Shown in pieces: positions 41,286-50,049 of a DNA stretch of 64,000 bases. Below the pieces are notes generated by a model. The model did no database searches. It was not told the origin of the DNA and saw only the letters and a list, made by a program, of their open reading frames with translations. Both the position numbers and the translations under genes were made by a program. The stretch is from the NCBI GenBank assembly GCA_029561305.1, contig JAKQJG010000140.1, positions 27,421 to 91,420 of the forward strand. Direction: 5' to 3'. Position 1 is the stretch's first letter. Each line of letters opens with the position of its first letter. The stretch is from Bacteroidota bacterium. Its GTDB lineage: Bacteria > Bacteroidota > Bacteroidia > Chitinophagales > Chitinophagaceae.

Positions 41286-42416
41286 ATGAAAAAGTTTGCC
41301 TTTATTTCGGTTCTTGTTTTACTATTTAGCATTGATTCCACTGCAAAGATCCGCAGGGTTGGTTTTTTTGGAAGTCCTGTTTCGGGAACAGATTATATCA
41401 ATTTTGCTGCTGCCAATACAGCTGCCGCCAATGGAGATACCATCCTCATTTTCCCAAATAATACAGTAGGTGGTACCATCACGAAAAAGCTGATCATTCT
41501 TGGTCCGGGCAGTTGGCTTGATCCAAACAGTACACCAAAAGGAAATGCCAACCAACAGGCTTTTGCCGGTATCGCCACCATTAGCCAGGTTACATTTGGT
41601 GGAGGAAGTGATGGCTCTGTCATTTCTGGATTTAATGATGGGACAATTTTCGTTGCCGACAGCAATATAACGGTGTCAAGAAACCGGGATATTCTTGTTT
41701 ATGTCACGTCGCTGAATCCGGCAGGAACGATAACCAACCTGCAAATACTGCAAAACTACCGGGTTAATATTGCCCAATACTTTGGCAATGCTTCAAGCTG
41801 TTTGAATATGAATGTGAGCAATAATTTGATCTACACTTTCAGCACGCCTGCCGGCAATACTTACAGTGGCAACATCTCCAACAATGTATGGGCATTTGAT
41901 GGTACACAAAGCGCAAATAATCTGAACGGAGGTGCAACTACTATGTCCTATTCAGGGGGTATTGAACTAGGTGCAGGTGCTTATGTTGTACAAAACAATA
42001 TTTTCCTGAGTTATACCAACAGTGTTGCAGCCAGTAATTTTAACTACTTTGTTTTTGCCAACGGTGGCAATAGTGTTTTCAATTATAATTTGGCATTGCA
42101 ATCGCAAACCCCCATTAACTGGGGAACCGGCACCGGCAATGTAATTACACCCATTGCGAACGCAGCTAACATTTTCACGGCCTTTCCATTGATTGGTACC
42201 ACCAGTGCCGATGCCAGGTTTCAGCTAAAAGCCGGCAGCCCGGCACTCACTGTTGGTACAGGCAATACTGCTATAGGAATGTTTACGGGAAATTATCCGT
42301 ACAAATTATCGGGCCTGCCTTCCATACCTTCCATTTATTTGCTCACTTCACCACAAGGCAATAATCCTCCCGGCAGTACCATACAAATCAACCTGAGTAC
42401 AAAAGGAAACAACTAA
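41286..42416 (+). CDS. Secreted protein, probable right-handed parallel beta-helix
   Basis: Signal peptide MKKFAFISVLVLLFSIDSTA; repeated N/V/I-rich segments. Start chosen over the longer ORF start 41130. Confidence 0.7.
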   Translation: MKKFAFISVLVLLFSIDSTAKIRRVGFFGSPVSGTDYINFAAANTAAANGDTILIFPNNTVGGTITKKLIILGPGSWLDPNSTPKGNANQQAFAGIATISQVTFGGGSDGSVISGFNDGTIFVADSNITVSRNRDILVYVTSLNPAGTITNLQILQNYRVNIAQYFGNASSCLNMNVSNNLIYTFSTPAGNTYSGNISNNVWAFDGTQSANNLNGGATTMSYSGGIELGAGAYVVQNNIFLSYTNSVAASNFNYFVFANGGNSVFNYNLALQSQTPINWGTGTGNVITPIANAANIFTAFPLIGTTSADARFQLKAGSPALTVGTGNTAIGMFTGNYPYKLSGLPSIPSIYLLTSPQGNNPPGSTIQINLSTKGNN

Positions 42417-42444
42417 TGACTGACAGCAACTCAATTAAAGTAAC

Positions 42445-43689
42445 ATGAAAGACTTTATAAAAATAAGAATGCTGTTATTGGCATGGTCATTCCTGGTAAT
42501 TAACCAGGTGTCGACGGCGCAGCCTGCCATTAACAGGATTGAATATTACATCGACGCTGATCCGGGTTACGGAAATGGCACCAATCTTAGCTTTGCTGGT
42601 ACTACCAATGCAACAGCCACGCTTAACCTTGATATAGCTCCATTATCGCAAGGCGTACACATGGTGGGTATCCGCAGCCGGGATGCCAATGGAGCCTGGA
42701 GTATAGATAACAAATGGCTTTTCTTAAAACCATTCTCTAATATAGTTCCTCCTGCAGCACCAAATATCAATCGGGTAGAGTGGTATATAGACAGGGACCC
42801 GGGATATGGGAACGGCACTCCCATCAGCATTACAGCAGCACAAAACCTGCAGAACCTTGCCATCAACATTGACCTCATTCCTTTGGCGCAGGGTGTACAT
42901 ATTGTGGGTATCCGCAGCCGTGATGCCAATGGCGCCTGGAGTATCGACAACAAATGGCTGTTTTTGAAACCTTTTACAGGCGTGGCAGCGCCAGCAGCGC
43001 CCAACATCAACCGGGTTGAATGGTTTTTAGATAAAGACCCTGGGTATGGAAATGGTACAGCTATCAGCATTACCGCAGCGCAAAACCTGCAGAACCTTGC
43101 CATCAATATTGATCTTACTCCACTTGCACAGGGAGTGCATATTGTGGGTATCCGCAGCCGTGATGCCAATGGAGGATGGAGTCTTGATAACAAATGGATA
43201 TTTTTAAAACCTTACACAGGAGTTGCAGCAACTCCTGTTCCCAAAGTGGTGAGAGTAGAATACTATGTAGACACCGATCCTGGGTATGGACGGGCCACGC
43301 CAGTTACTATTACCGCAGCCACCAATATTGCCAACCTGATATTTGATGCAGATATATCTACTGTTCCCAATGGGGTGCACAAACTTGGATTCAGGGTGCT
43401 GGATGAATATGGTGCATGGGGAATGGATAATAAGATTGATTTTACAGGTGGCACATTAAGCAACAATACCTACCAATGGGTTGGTAATACAAGCATTGCC
43501 TGGAACAATCCTGCTAACTGGAGTACCAACTTGGTGCCGGGTGCAGCCAACCCGGTGCTGATACCCGCCAACAGGCCTTTTAGTCCCACCGTGGCCAATG
43601 GCGTAACTGCAAACTGTAAAAGTATTACGGTACAGCCCGGAGCAAGTATCACCGTGGCTACAGGCGGTAATTTGAGGGTTAACCAATAA
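42445..43689 (+). CDS. Secreted protein with four ~80-aa tandem repeats ('EYYIDxDPGYGNGT')
   Basis: NRVEWYIDRDPGYGNGTPISITAAQNLQNLAINIDLIPLAQGVHIVGIRSRDANGAWSIDNKW repeated four times. Confidence 0.85.
   Translation: MKDFIKIRMLLLAWSFLVINQVSTAQPAINRIEYYIDADPGYGNGTNLSFAGTTNATATLNLDIAPLSQGVHMVGIRSRDANGAWSIDNKWLFLKPFSNIVPPAAPNINRVEWYIDRDPGYGNGTPISITAAQNLQNLAINIDLIPLAQGVHIVGIRSRDANGAWSIDNKWLFLKPFTGVAAPAAPNINRVEWFLDKDPGYGNGTAISITAAQNLQNLAINIDLTPLAQGVHIVGIRSRDANGGWSLDNKWIFLKPYTGVAATPVPKVVRVEYYVDTDPGYGRATPVTITAATNIANLIFDADISTVPNGVHKLGFRVLDEYGAWGMDNKIDFTGGTLSNNTYQWVGNTSIAWNNPANWSTNLVPGAANPVLIPANRPFSPTVANGVTANCKSITVQPGASITVATGGNLRVNQ
42532..43452 (+). repeat. Four tandem repeats, units of ~237-240 bp, inside CDS 42445-43689
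   Basis: Units start near 42532, 42769, 43009 and 43249; units 2 and 3 are the most similar. Confidence 0.9.
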
Positions 43690-43840
43690 GTTTTCTTTGT
43701 ATGGTAAGAGCGGTGCCGGACAATTCCAGTGCCGCTTCTTTTTTAGCAGGTTAGCGGGTATTTATTTTTCCGTAAATCAAAAATAATTTCTTAACCGGGT
43801 TGATTGATAAAGTTCTTATTTTTACAAAAAACTAATTGAA

Positions 43841-44191
43841 ATGAAAATCTTTGTTGCCGGATTACCCTATGACCTGGACGATGCGGAATTAGAGGAAATC
43901 TTTGAAAAATTTGGAACTGTAATGTCTGCCAAGGTTGCGATGGACAGGGAAACAGGAAAAAGCAAGGGCTTTGGCTTTGTAGAGATGCCCGTATCAGAAG
44001 AAGCAAAAGATGCGATTGAAAGTTTGAATGACATTTCACTTGGTAAAAAACCATTGGTGGTAAAAGCTGCAGAAGACAGGCCAGGTGGTGGCGGTGGTGG
44101 ACCAAGACCAGGAGGAAGCGGTCCCAGACCAGGTGGCGGTGGCGGTTACAATAGCCGGCCAGATTTTGACAAACCGAGAAACCGGTATTAA
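43841..44191 (+). CDS. RRM-type RNA-binding protein with Gly-rich tail
   Basis: MKIFVAGLPYDLDDAELEEIFEKFGTVMSAKVAMDRETGKSKGFGFVEM (RNP2/RNP1) plus PGGGGGGPRPGG tail. Confidence 0.95.
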   Translation: MKIFVAGLPYDLDDAELEEIFEKFGTVMSAKVAMDRETGKSKGFGFVEMPVSEEAKDAIESLNDISLGKKPLVVKAAEDRPGGGGGGPRPGGSGPRPGGGGGYNSRPDFDKPRNRY

Positions 44192-44209
44192 TAAAAAGAC
44201 ATAAGATAA

Positions 44210-44242
44210 AAAAAGGCAAATGAAAAGATCATTTGCCTTTTT
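44210..44242. terminator. Bidirectional hairpin terminator
   Basis: AAAAAGGCAAATGA-aaaga-TCATTTGCCTTTTTT between convergent genes. Confidence 0.85.
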
Positions 44243-44259
44243 TGTATTGTGAACATTCT

Positions 44260-44736
44260 TTAAAACTTATATCCAAAAGACAATCCAAAATAATAAGGGA
44301 TAAATCCGTTTTTATTAAAAATCGGAACGATGCCTGCTCTAAAAAGAAATCCGCCGTTTTTAGGCTGAAGCCGGTATCCAAAATTCAAGTGTCCAAATGT
44401 GCTGGTAAAACTTCCATCGCTTGAATTGTCATTGATAAAAACAGGAGTTATCCCGCCGCCAATTTCAAAATAATTTCTTTCGTCCTTGCCCAAAAGATAG
44501 TTCACCCCTATTGGCAGAAATATAGCAGATGCACTGGTACCGTCTTCGCTGATACTAAATCCACCAATACCAATGCGGCCACCAAAGCCACCTTCAGTTT
44601 TTTGAAAACGCATATCATAGTTAACTGAAGCAAGCCCAGGCCCACCCAATTCAACAAACACCGATTTTGCCTGTGCATGCACGTTATTACAAAAAGCAAG
44701 CAGCAGAAAGCTAACTGTAGAAAGAAGTGATTTCAT
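44260..44736 (-). CDS. Small outer-membrane beta-barrel-like secreted protein
   Basis: Signal peptide and alternating pattern ending ...FIPYYFGLSFGYKF (terminal Phe). Confidence 0.7.
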   Translation of the reverse strand: MKSLLSTVSFLLLAFCNNVHAQAKSVFVELGGPGLASVNYDMRFQKTEGGFGGRIGIGGFSISEDGTSASAIFLPIGVNYLLGKDERNYFEIGGGITPVFINDNSSDGSFTSTFGHLNFGYRLQPKNGGFLFRAGIVPIFNKNGFIPYYFGLSFGYKF

Positions 44737-44782
44737 TTTGATTGTTTTAGTTGAAACAAAGGTAAAAGCTTACTGTTATACT

Positions 44783-45823
44783 TTATATTATATTAACCTC
44801 TCTCTCCAGCAGCACTCCAAATTTCTCTTTTACACTTTGAATGATTGCTGAGCTTAGAGAATAGATTTCAGCACCTGTGGCATTACCATAATTTACCAAT
44901 ACCAACGCTTGTTTTGCATGACAACCAGCATCTCCCGCACGATAGCCTTTCCATGACACAGTATCCTGCGGGCCACATTGCTCAATCAGCCAGCCAGCTG
45001 CAAGCTTCACATGCCCGTTTTCCAAAACATATCCAACCAGATTTGGAAAAGCATTTTTCAAATTATCAAACTGGTCTTTTGGTACTTCAGGATTTTTAAA
45101 GAAACTGCCGGCGTTACCTATCTCAGCAGGGTTGGGTAATTTACTGCTGCGGATATTTATAACGGCGTCGGATATAGCACGAATGCTTAATTCCTTTACC
45201 TGCATCTTCTCCAGTTCCTGTTCAATAGCGCCATAAGAAGTATTAAAGAATGGTTTTTTATTCAGCTTGTATGTAACCGAAGTAATGATGAATTGATTTT
45301 TATATCTTCTTTTAAATATACTTTCCCTGTAGCCAAAAGCACAATCAGCTAAATTGAATGTAACCAAATTTCCATCTTCAACATGAAGTGCTTCCAGTTG
45401 ATAAAACACATCCTTTATCTCCACCCCATACGCACCAATATTCTGCATAGGAGAAGCCCCCACATTGCCGGGTATAAGCGACAGATTTTCTATGCCTGCA
45501 AAATTATTTTCGATGCAATACAATACAAGGCTATGCCAGTTAACACCAGCGCCTGCTTTGATATACACATGCTCATCATTTTCCTCTACTTTTTCAATAC
45601 CAGTGATTTCATTTTTCAATACCAACCCGTCCACATTTTTTGTAAACAGGATATTGCTGCCACCGCCTAAGATCAGTGTTTCCCGTTTTTGGTTGCTCGT
45701 TCTATTTAATGCAATCAGTTCACGTGCCTCGTCCACAGTTTTGAAATTACTGAAGCAGGCCGCAAAGGCTTCGATGCCAAAGCTATTGTATTTTTTAAGC
45801 GATATGTTTTCAAGTACCTGCAT
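44783..45823 (-). CDS. murB: UDP-N-acetylmuramate dehydrogenase
   Basis: LILGGGSNILFTKNVDGLVLKNEI, NLSLIPGNVGASPMQNIGAYGVEI, NAGSFFKNPEVP. Confidence 0.96.
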   Translation of the reverse strand: MQVLENISLKKYNSFGIEAFAACFSNFKTVDEARELIALNRTSNQKRETLILGGGSNILFTKNVDGLVLKNEITGIEKVEENDEHVYIKAGAGVNWHSLVLYCIENNFAGIENLSLIPGNVGASPMQNIGAYGVEIKDVFYQLEALHVEDGNLVTFNLADCAFGYRESIFKRRYKNQFIITSVTYKLNKKPFFNTSYGAIEQELEKMQVKELSIRAISDAVINIRSSKLPNPAEIGNAGSFFKNPEVPKDQFDNLKNAFPNLVGYVLENGHVKLAAGWLIEQCGPQDTVSWKGYRAGDAGCHAKQALVLVNYGNATGAEIYSLSSAIIQSVKEKFGVLLEREVNII

Positions 45824-45890
45824 CCTTCAATTTTTTACCATTAAAAAATATCATTCAACATAAAATCAATTTCCCCTGCGCTGCTATTTT

Positions 45891-45954
45891 CACATCATCA
45901 AATTTTCAAATCATCAAATTACCAAATCAACAAATTGTCACATTGTCAAATTTT
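45891..45954. repeat. Degenerate short-phrase repeat between murB and priA
   Basis: cacatCATCAAATTTTCAAATCATCAAATTACCAAATCAACAAATTGTCACATTGTCAAATTTTC. Confidence 0.8.
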
Positions 45955-45955
45955 C

Positions 45956-48544
45956 CTACTGAGCATCCACATCCGCAATCATCACTACACTCTTAAAACG
46001 CTGTTCCGTCTGCAGCAAATTAAAATGATTCCTGATCACCTGTTTATACCGCTCTATCTTTTTCATATCCAACGGTAGTTTGATAAACAATTCCATCAGG
46101 TACTGGTTTCTTATCCTGCCAACGACCGGTGCTGCCGGACCAATCACAAAATTATTGAGATCCCTCATCAATGCCTGCCCTAACTTTTCAGCAATATCGT
46201 CCACCGTATCTTTTGACTTATGCTTCAACGTTATTTTAATGATCCGGCTGAACGGGGGATAAAAAAACTCTTTCCTGTTCTCCAGCTCAAAGGCATACAT
46301 TTTTTTATAATCATGCTGCTGCACAAATTGCAGCACCGGGTGATTCACCTGCGTGGCCTGGATCATCACTTTCCCCTGCTCCTCTTTTCGTCCGGCACGG
46401 CCACTCACCTGCTCCATCAATTGAAATGCACGCTCATTCACCCGGAAGTCAGCAAAGCTCATTAAACCGTCAGCATCCAAAATACCTACCAGGCTAACCT
46501 TTTCAAAGTCGAGCCCTTTTACCACCATCTGTGTGCCTACCAACACATCTATACGCTGCTGTTCAAATAATTTGATCAGGCTGTCGTGTGCTGTTTTTCC
46601 TCTCACCGAATCAACATCCATCCTGGCCACCCGAATATTTGGAAAATCTGCTTCGATGGTTTCCTCAATTTTTTCTGTACCAAAATTTTTCTCCATCCAG
46701 TTTACCGTGCCACAGGCAGGACACTCAACTAACTTTGGATAAGTAGTGCCGCAATAGTGGCAATGCATTTTATTCGAAAATTTATGTAAGGTCAGCGTAA
46801 CATCACAGTTTTTGCATTGGGGTAAATAACCGCAAGTGCCGCAAATAATGTAGGGTGAATATCCCCTCCTGTTTTGAAACAAAATAACCTGCCTGCCCGC
46901 AGCCACTGTTTTTTCAACGGCCTCTTTCAATTGCGGAGACAGCATGACTTTGCCTTTTTGAACTACTTTTCTTGTGTCAATTATTTCAATGGCCGGGAGT
47001 GTGATACCACCAAACCTTTCATTTAATTCAACCAAACCATACTTACCTTTTTGTGCATTGAAATAGGTTTCTATGGATGGTGTGGCGCTGCCTAGTAAAA
47101 CTTTTGCTGAAGTGAAGCCGTTCTGACCTTTGGTGCCGACCGGTGTGGCGATGATGCCGGTCTGACCTGCGGTACCGACCGGTGTGCCAACCGGAAACAA
47201 AGAAGCATAATAAACAGCCGCATCCCTCGCATTATACCTGGGTGCCGGATCATATTGTTTGAATGAACTGTCATGCTCTTCGTCCACAACGATCAATCCC
47301 AATTCTTTAAAAGGAAGAAACAACGCACTTCTTGCCCCAAGCACAATTCTTGTTTCACCTGTTTTAATTTTATTCCACAACTCTACCCTTTCGTTATTAT
47401 TAAATTTAGAATGATAGATCGCAATATTGCCGCCAAAATGTGTTTGCAACCGGCGGATCATTTGTGCCGTCAATGCAATTTCCGGCAGCAGGTACAATAC
47501 CTGTTTTCCTAAGTTGTAATACTGTTCAATCAGTTTAATATAGAGTTGTGTTTTGCCACTGCCGGTAACACCATGCAACAGGCAAATATTTCTATTGGTA
47601 AAGCTTTGTTGTACCTCCTCAAAAGCTTTTTGTTGTGCAGGACTCAATTCAAATTCAACCTGCATTGCCTTGGGCACGGATTTGATCCTGTCGATACTTC
47701 GTTTCTCAATAAATAAAACAGCTTTATCAACAAGTCCTTTTAGCTGTGCAACGGTGGCGCCTGATTTTTTTAATAGTTCAGGTTGTGTTACTTCGCCTTC
47801 GGTTTTTAAAAGATGCAAATAGGCTAATAGCAATTCCATTTGCTTGGGTGCTTTGCTCCAGCCTGCCTGTCCGGCAGGTGAATTGTTCAGCAGCTCACTT
47901 AAAGCTGCATCGCCGTTATATTGTGGATTAAGCACTACATAATTTTCCTTCTTACTTTTATACCGTTCGCTCAATGCCTCCCATACAGTACAAACCTTCT
48001 TTTCAATTAATTTTTTTATTACAGGATATACATGGGTGATATCCAGTATCTGCTGCACCTCGTTCAGGTTGAGTTGCTTTTTTATAAGCAGTGCTTCGGC
48101 CACCAGGTATTCATCGTTGCTCAGGTCTGAAAAATCATCGCCGTATTCATCATTGAATTGCAAAATGGTTTCGCTGCTAAGTTTAAAATGAGCAGGTAAT
48201 GCAGCCGCCATCACTTCGCCTTCACTGCACATATAGTAACCGGCTATCCAGTTCCACAATTGAAGTTGCTGTGGATACAATAAGGGTTCTTCATCCAGTA
48301 CATTTAAAATGGGCTTGGTTTCGTAAGCCGGTTGCTGTGTGCTGATCTTTTTTACCACTCCTGCATAGCGCTTGTTCTTCAGCGCCACTTCCACCCTGCA
48401 GCCAGGTTGTATTTTATCCTGGTATTTTTCAGTGATGCTGTAAGTATAGGTATTGGGTAAGGCTAACGGGAGGATCACTTCAGCATAAGCGATCACTTTT
48501 TCTGCTAAAAGCGCTGTTTGAAATATGTTAGCGGTGTCCTTCAT
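45956..48544 (-). CDS. priA: Primosomal protein N' (replication restart helicase PriA)
   Basis: LLHGVTGSGKTQLYIKLIEQ, VVDEEHDSSFKQYDPAPRYNARDAAVYYAS, KVLLGSATPSIETYF, zinc-binding CGTCGYLPQCKNCDVTLTLHKFSNKMHCHYCG. Confidence 0.96.
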   Translation of the reverse strand: MKDTANIFQTALLAEKVIAYAEVILPLALPNTYTYSITEKYQDKIQPGCRVEVALKNKRYAGVVKKISTQQPAYETKPILNVLDEEPLLYPQQLQLWNWIAGYYMCSEGEVMAAALPAHFKLSSETILQFNDEYGDDFSDLSNDEYLVAEALLIKKQLNLNEVQQILDITHVYPVIKKLIEKKVCTVWEALSERYKSKKENYVVLNPQYNGDAALSELLNNSPAGQAGWSKAPKQMELLLAYLHLLKTEGEVTQPELLKKSGATVAQLKGLVDKAVLFIEKRSIDRIKSVPKAMQVEFELSPAQQKAFEEVQQSFTNRNICLLHGVTGSGKTQLYIKLIEQYYNLGKQVLYLLPEIALTAQMIRRLQTHFGGNIAIYHSKFNNNERVELWNKIKTGETRIVLGARSALFLPFKELGLIVVDEEHDSSFKQYDPAPRYNARDAAVYYASLFPVGTPVGTAGQTGIIATPVGTKGQNGFTSAKVLLGSATPSIETYFNAQKGKYGLVELNERFGGITLPAIEIIDTRKVVQKGKVMLSPQLKEAVEKTVAAGRQVILFQNRRGYSPYIICGTCGYLPQCKNCDVTLTLHKFSNKMHCHYCGTTYPKLVECPACGTVNWMEKNFGTEKIEETIEADFPNIRVARMDVDSVRGKTAHDSLIKLFEQQRIDVLVGTQMVVKGLDFEKVSLVGILDADGLMSFADFRVNERAFQLMEQVSGRAGRKEEQGKVMIQATQVNHPVLQFVQQHDYKKMYAFELENRKEFFYPPFSRIIKITLKHKSKDTVDDIAEKLGQALMRDLNNFVIGPAAPVVGRIRNQYLMELFIKLPLDMKKIERYKQVIRNHFNLLQTEQRFKSVVMIADVDAQ
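47121..47188. repeat. Two ~29-bp direct repeats (period 39 bp) inside priA
   Basis: TTCTGACCTTTGGTGCCGACCGGTGTGGC and GTCTGACCTGCGGTACCGACCGGTGTGCC; encode PVGTKGQNG / PVGTAGQTG. Confidence 0.85.
47862..47878. repeat. Small palindrome inside priA
   Basis: CCTGCC-tgtcc-GGCAGG; encodes SPAGQAG on the minus strand. Confidence 0.75.
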
Positions 48545-48611
48545 TTGGAAAAAGAACCTGGGTTAAACAAATACTTTCCGATGCCATGAAACAATAAGTA
48601 CAAGTGAGTGA

Positions 48612-48637
48612 CCCGCCGGCCAAAGTTGTACGGCGGG
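48612..48637. repeat. GC-rich hairpin in intergenic space upstream of priA
   Basis: CCCGCCG-gccaaagttgta-CGGCGGG; no T-tract. Confidence 0.7.
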
Positions 48638-48704
48638 CAGGCACAACGCTGATGACATGAAAAACAAATGTTGGTTACAAAAAGATGTCAAAAGTAAAAC
48701 ATAA

Positions 48705-49469
48705 TTAAGGCTTAATCCAGGATGCTTTATAGTCAATCAAATTTTCTTCCATCATTTTATACACTTTTTCTTTTAATGCGGGCATATCCTCCATGGTTAA
48801 TCCTTCCACCGGCACTTCTTCTAAAAAAACGGATCTTGATCTGCCGGGCGTGAACGAGAAAATACTTTCATAACCCATCCTGTCATACGCATCCAAAAAC
48901 AACAAGGGCTTAATAGGTGTTTGTGTTTCAATAGCAATGCGAAAAGCACCATCATAAAAATCTTTTAACGGCTGATGGGACATATTAAAAGTTCCTTCCG
49001 GGGCAATTACAACAGAAATGCCTTTACTGATAACAGATTTTAGCTGGTATACACTTTTTGCCCGGTTTTCCGGGCTGCTCCTGTCCACCGTTACTGCAGC
49101 CTGCCGGTACATAAAACCAAACACGGGTATCTTACCCATCTCCGCTTTTCCTAACACACGAAAATGCTGGCGGCGTACCGTTTTCATGATAACCGGAATA
49201 TCCCAATAAGAAATATGATTAAATACAAATACATATTGTTTAGAATTGTCATGTGGAGCTTTATAGATATTTCTGTGGTGCATACCCAACAAAGGGAACA
49301 GTATATCAGCCCAAAGCCAGCAAATCCTGTTTAAAAAGTTGCCACCCCTTATTTTACCAAAAAACGAGGCCAATACCACCAGCGGAAACACTACTAATAA
49401 GTATCCAACAAAAACCAGGACTGCATAAATGGTATATATATATTGTAACGGCTTCAGGAGTTTTTTCAT
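48705..49469 (-). CDS. 1-acyl-sn-glycerol-3-phosphate acyltransferase (PlsC-like)
   Basis: VFVFNHISYWDIPVIMKTVRRQHFRVLGKAEMGKIPVFGFMYRQAAVTVDRS, VVIAPEGTFN. Confidence 0.92.
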   Translation of the reverse strand: MKKLLKPLQYIYTIYAVLVFVGYLLVVFPLVVLASFFGKIRGGNFLNRICWLWADILFPLLGMHHRNIYKAPHDNSKQYVFVFNHISYWDIPVIMKTVRRQHFRVLGKAEMGKIPVFGFMYRQAAVTVDRSSPENRAKSVYQLKSVISKGISVVIAPEGTFNMSHQPLKDFYDGAFRIAIETQTPIKPLLFLDAYDRMGYESIFSFTPGRSRSVFLEEVPVEGLTMEDMPALKEKVYKMMEENLIDYKASWIKP

Positions 49470-49654
49470 TCCAAGGTAAGTTTTGACTGCTTTTGAGACC
49501 TTTCCGGGGCCGGTTAATGGGTGATTTTAGTGTTGCTAAAGTGCAAATTGACTGTAACTTGGGCAAAATATCCACTTTTACTGAAAAACATGCCTAAAAA
49601 AATATAGATTTTAGAAGAAAACCTATACCTTCGCCGTCCTAAAATTTGGGATAT

Positions 49655-49960
49655 ATGTTAGCAGTTGTAAAAATAGCCGGACAGCAATTTACTGTAAAAG
49701 CAGGTGATAGCCTGTATGTTCCGCATATCGCTGGTAAAACCGGTGATAAAGTAGAGTTCTCCGAAGTGTTACTTACAGGTGACGGCGGAAATGTTGCCGC
49801 AGGCAGCGCAGTAAAAGCTGTTGTAAAAGCAGAAATACTGAGCGAACTTGTAAAAGGTGACAAAGTGATCGCTTTTAAAATGAAAAGGAGAAAAGGCTTT
49901 CGTAAAAAGCATGGTCACCGTACCCAATACACACAGATCAAAGTAACTGAAATTGCATAA
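49655..49960 (+). CDS. rplU: 50S ribosomal protein L21
   Basis: MLAVVKIAGQQFTVKAGDSLYVP ... FKMKRRKGFRKKHGHRTQYTQIKVTEI. Confidence 0.97.
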   Translation: MLAVVKIAGQQFTVKAGDSLYVPHIAGKTGDKVEFSEVLLTGDGGNVAAGSAVKAVVKAEILSELVKGDKVIAFKMKRRKGFRKKHGHRTQYTQIKVTEIA

Positions 49961-50043
49961 TTAAAAGTTGTAAGTAACAAGTGATAAGTTATAAGTTGAA
50001 AAAACTTTAGACTTTCAACTTTAAACTTTAAACTCTAAACTAA
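49961..50043. repeat. Degenerate phrase repeat with inverted symmetry between rplU and rpmA
   Basis: Left half GTAAGTAACAAGTGATAAGTTATAAGTTG; right half ACTTTCAACTTTAAACTTTAAACTCTAAACT; core AAGTTGAAA (49993-50001) / TTTCAACTT (50013-50021). Confidence 0.8.
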
Positions 50044-50049
50044 AATAAA

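Noticed and set aside
42567-43193. 208-aa minus-strand ORF with internal repeats (PLASRLRIPTICTPC...)
   Set aside because: It is the antisense image of the tandem repeats in CDS 42445-43689; repeats keep both strands open.
42532-43452. Possible CRISPR-like direct repeats
   Set aside because: Units are ~240 bp, contiguous and in frame with a secreted protein; no short repeat/spacer pattern.
45891-45954. Possible degenerate CRISPR array or tRNA-like sequence
   Set aside because: Words are 5-10 bp without constant repeat or spacer length; no cloverleaf seen and no cas genes in the window.
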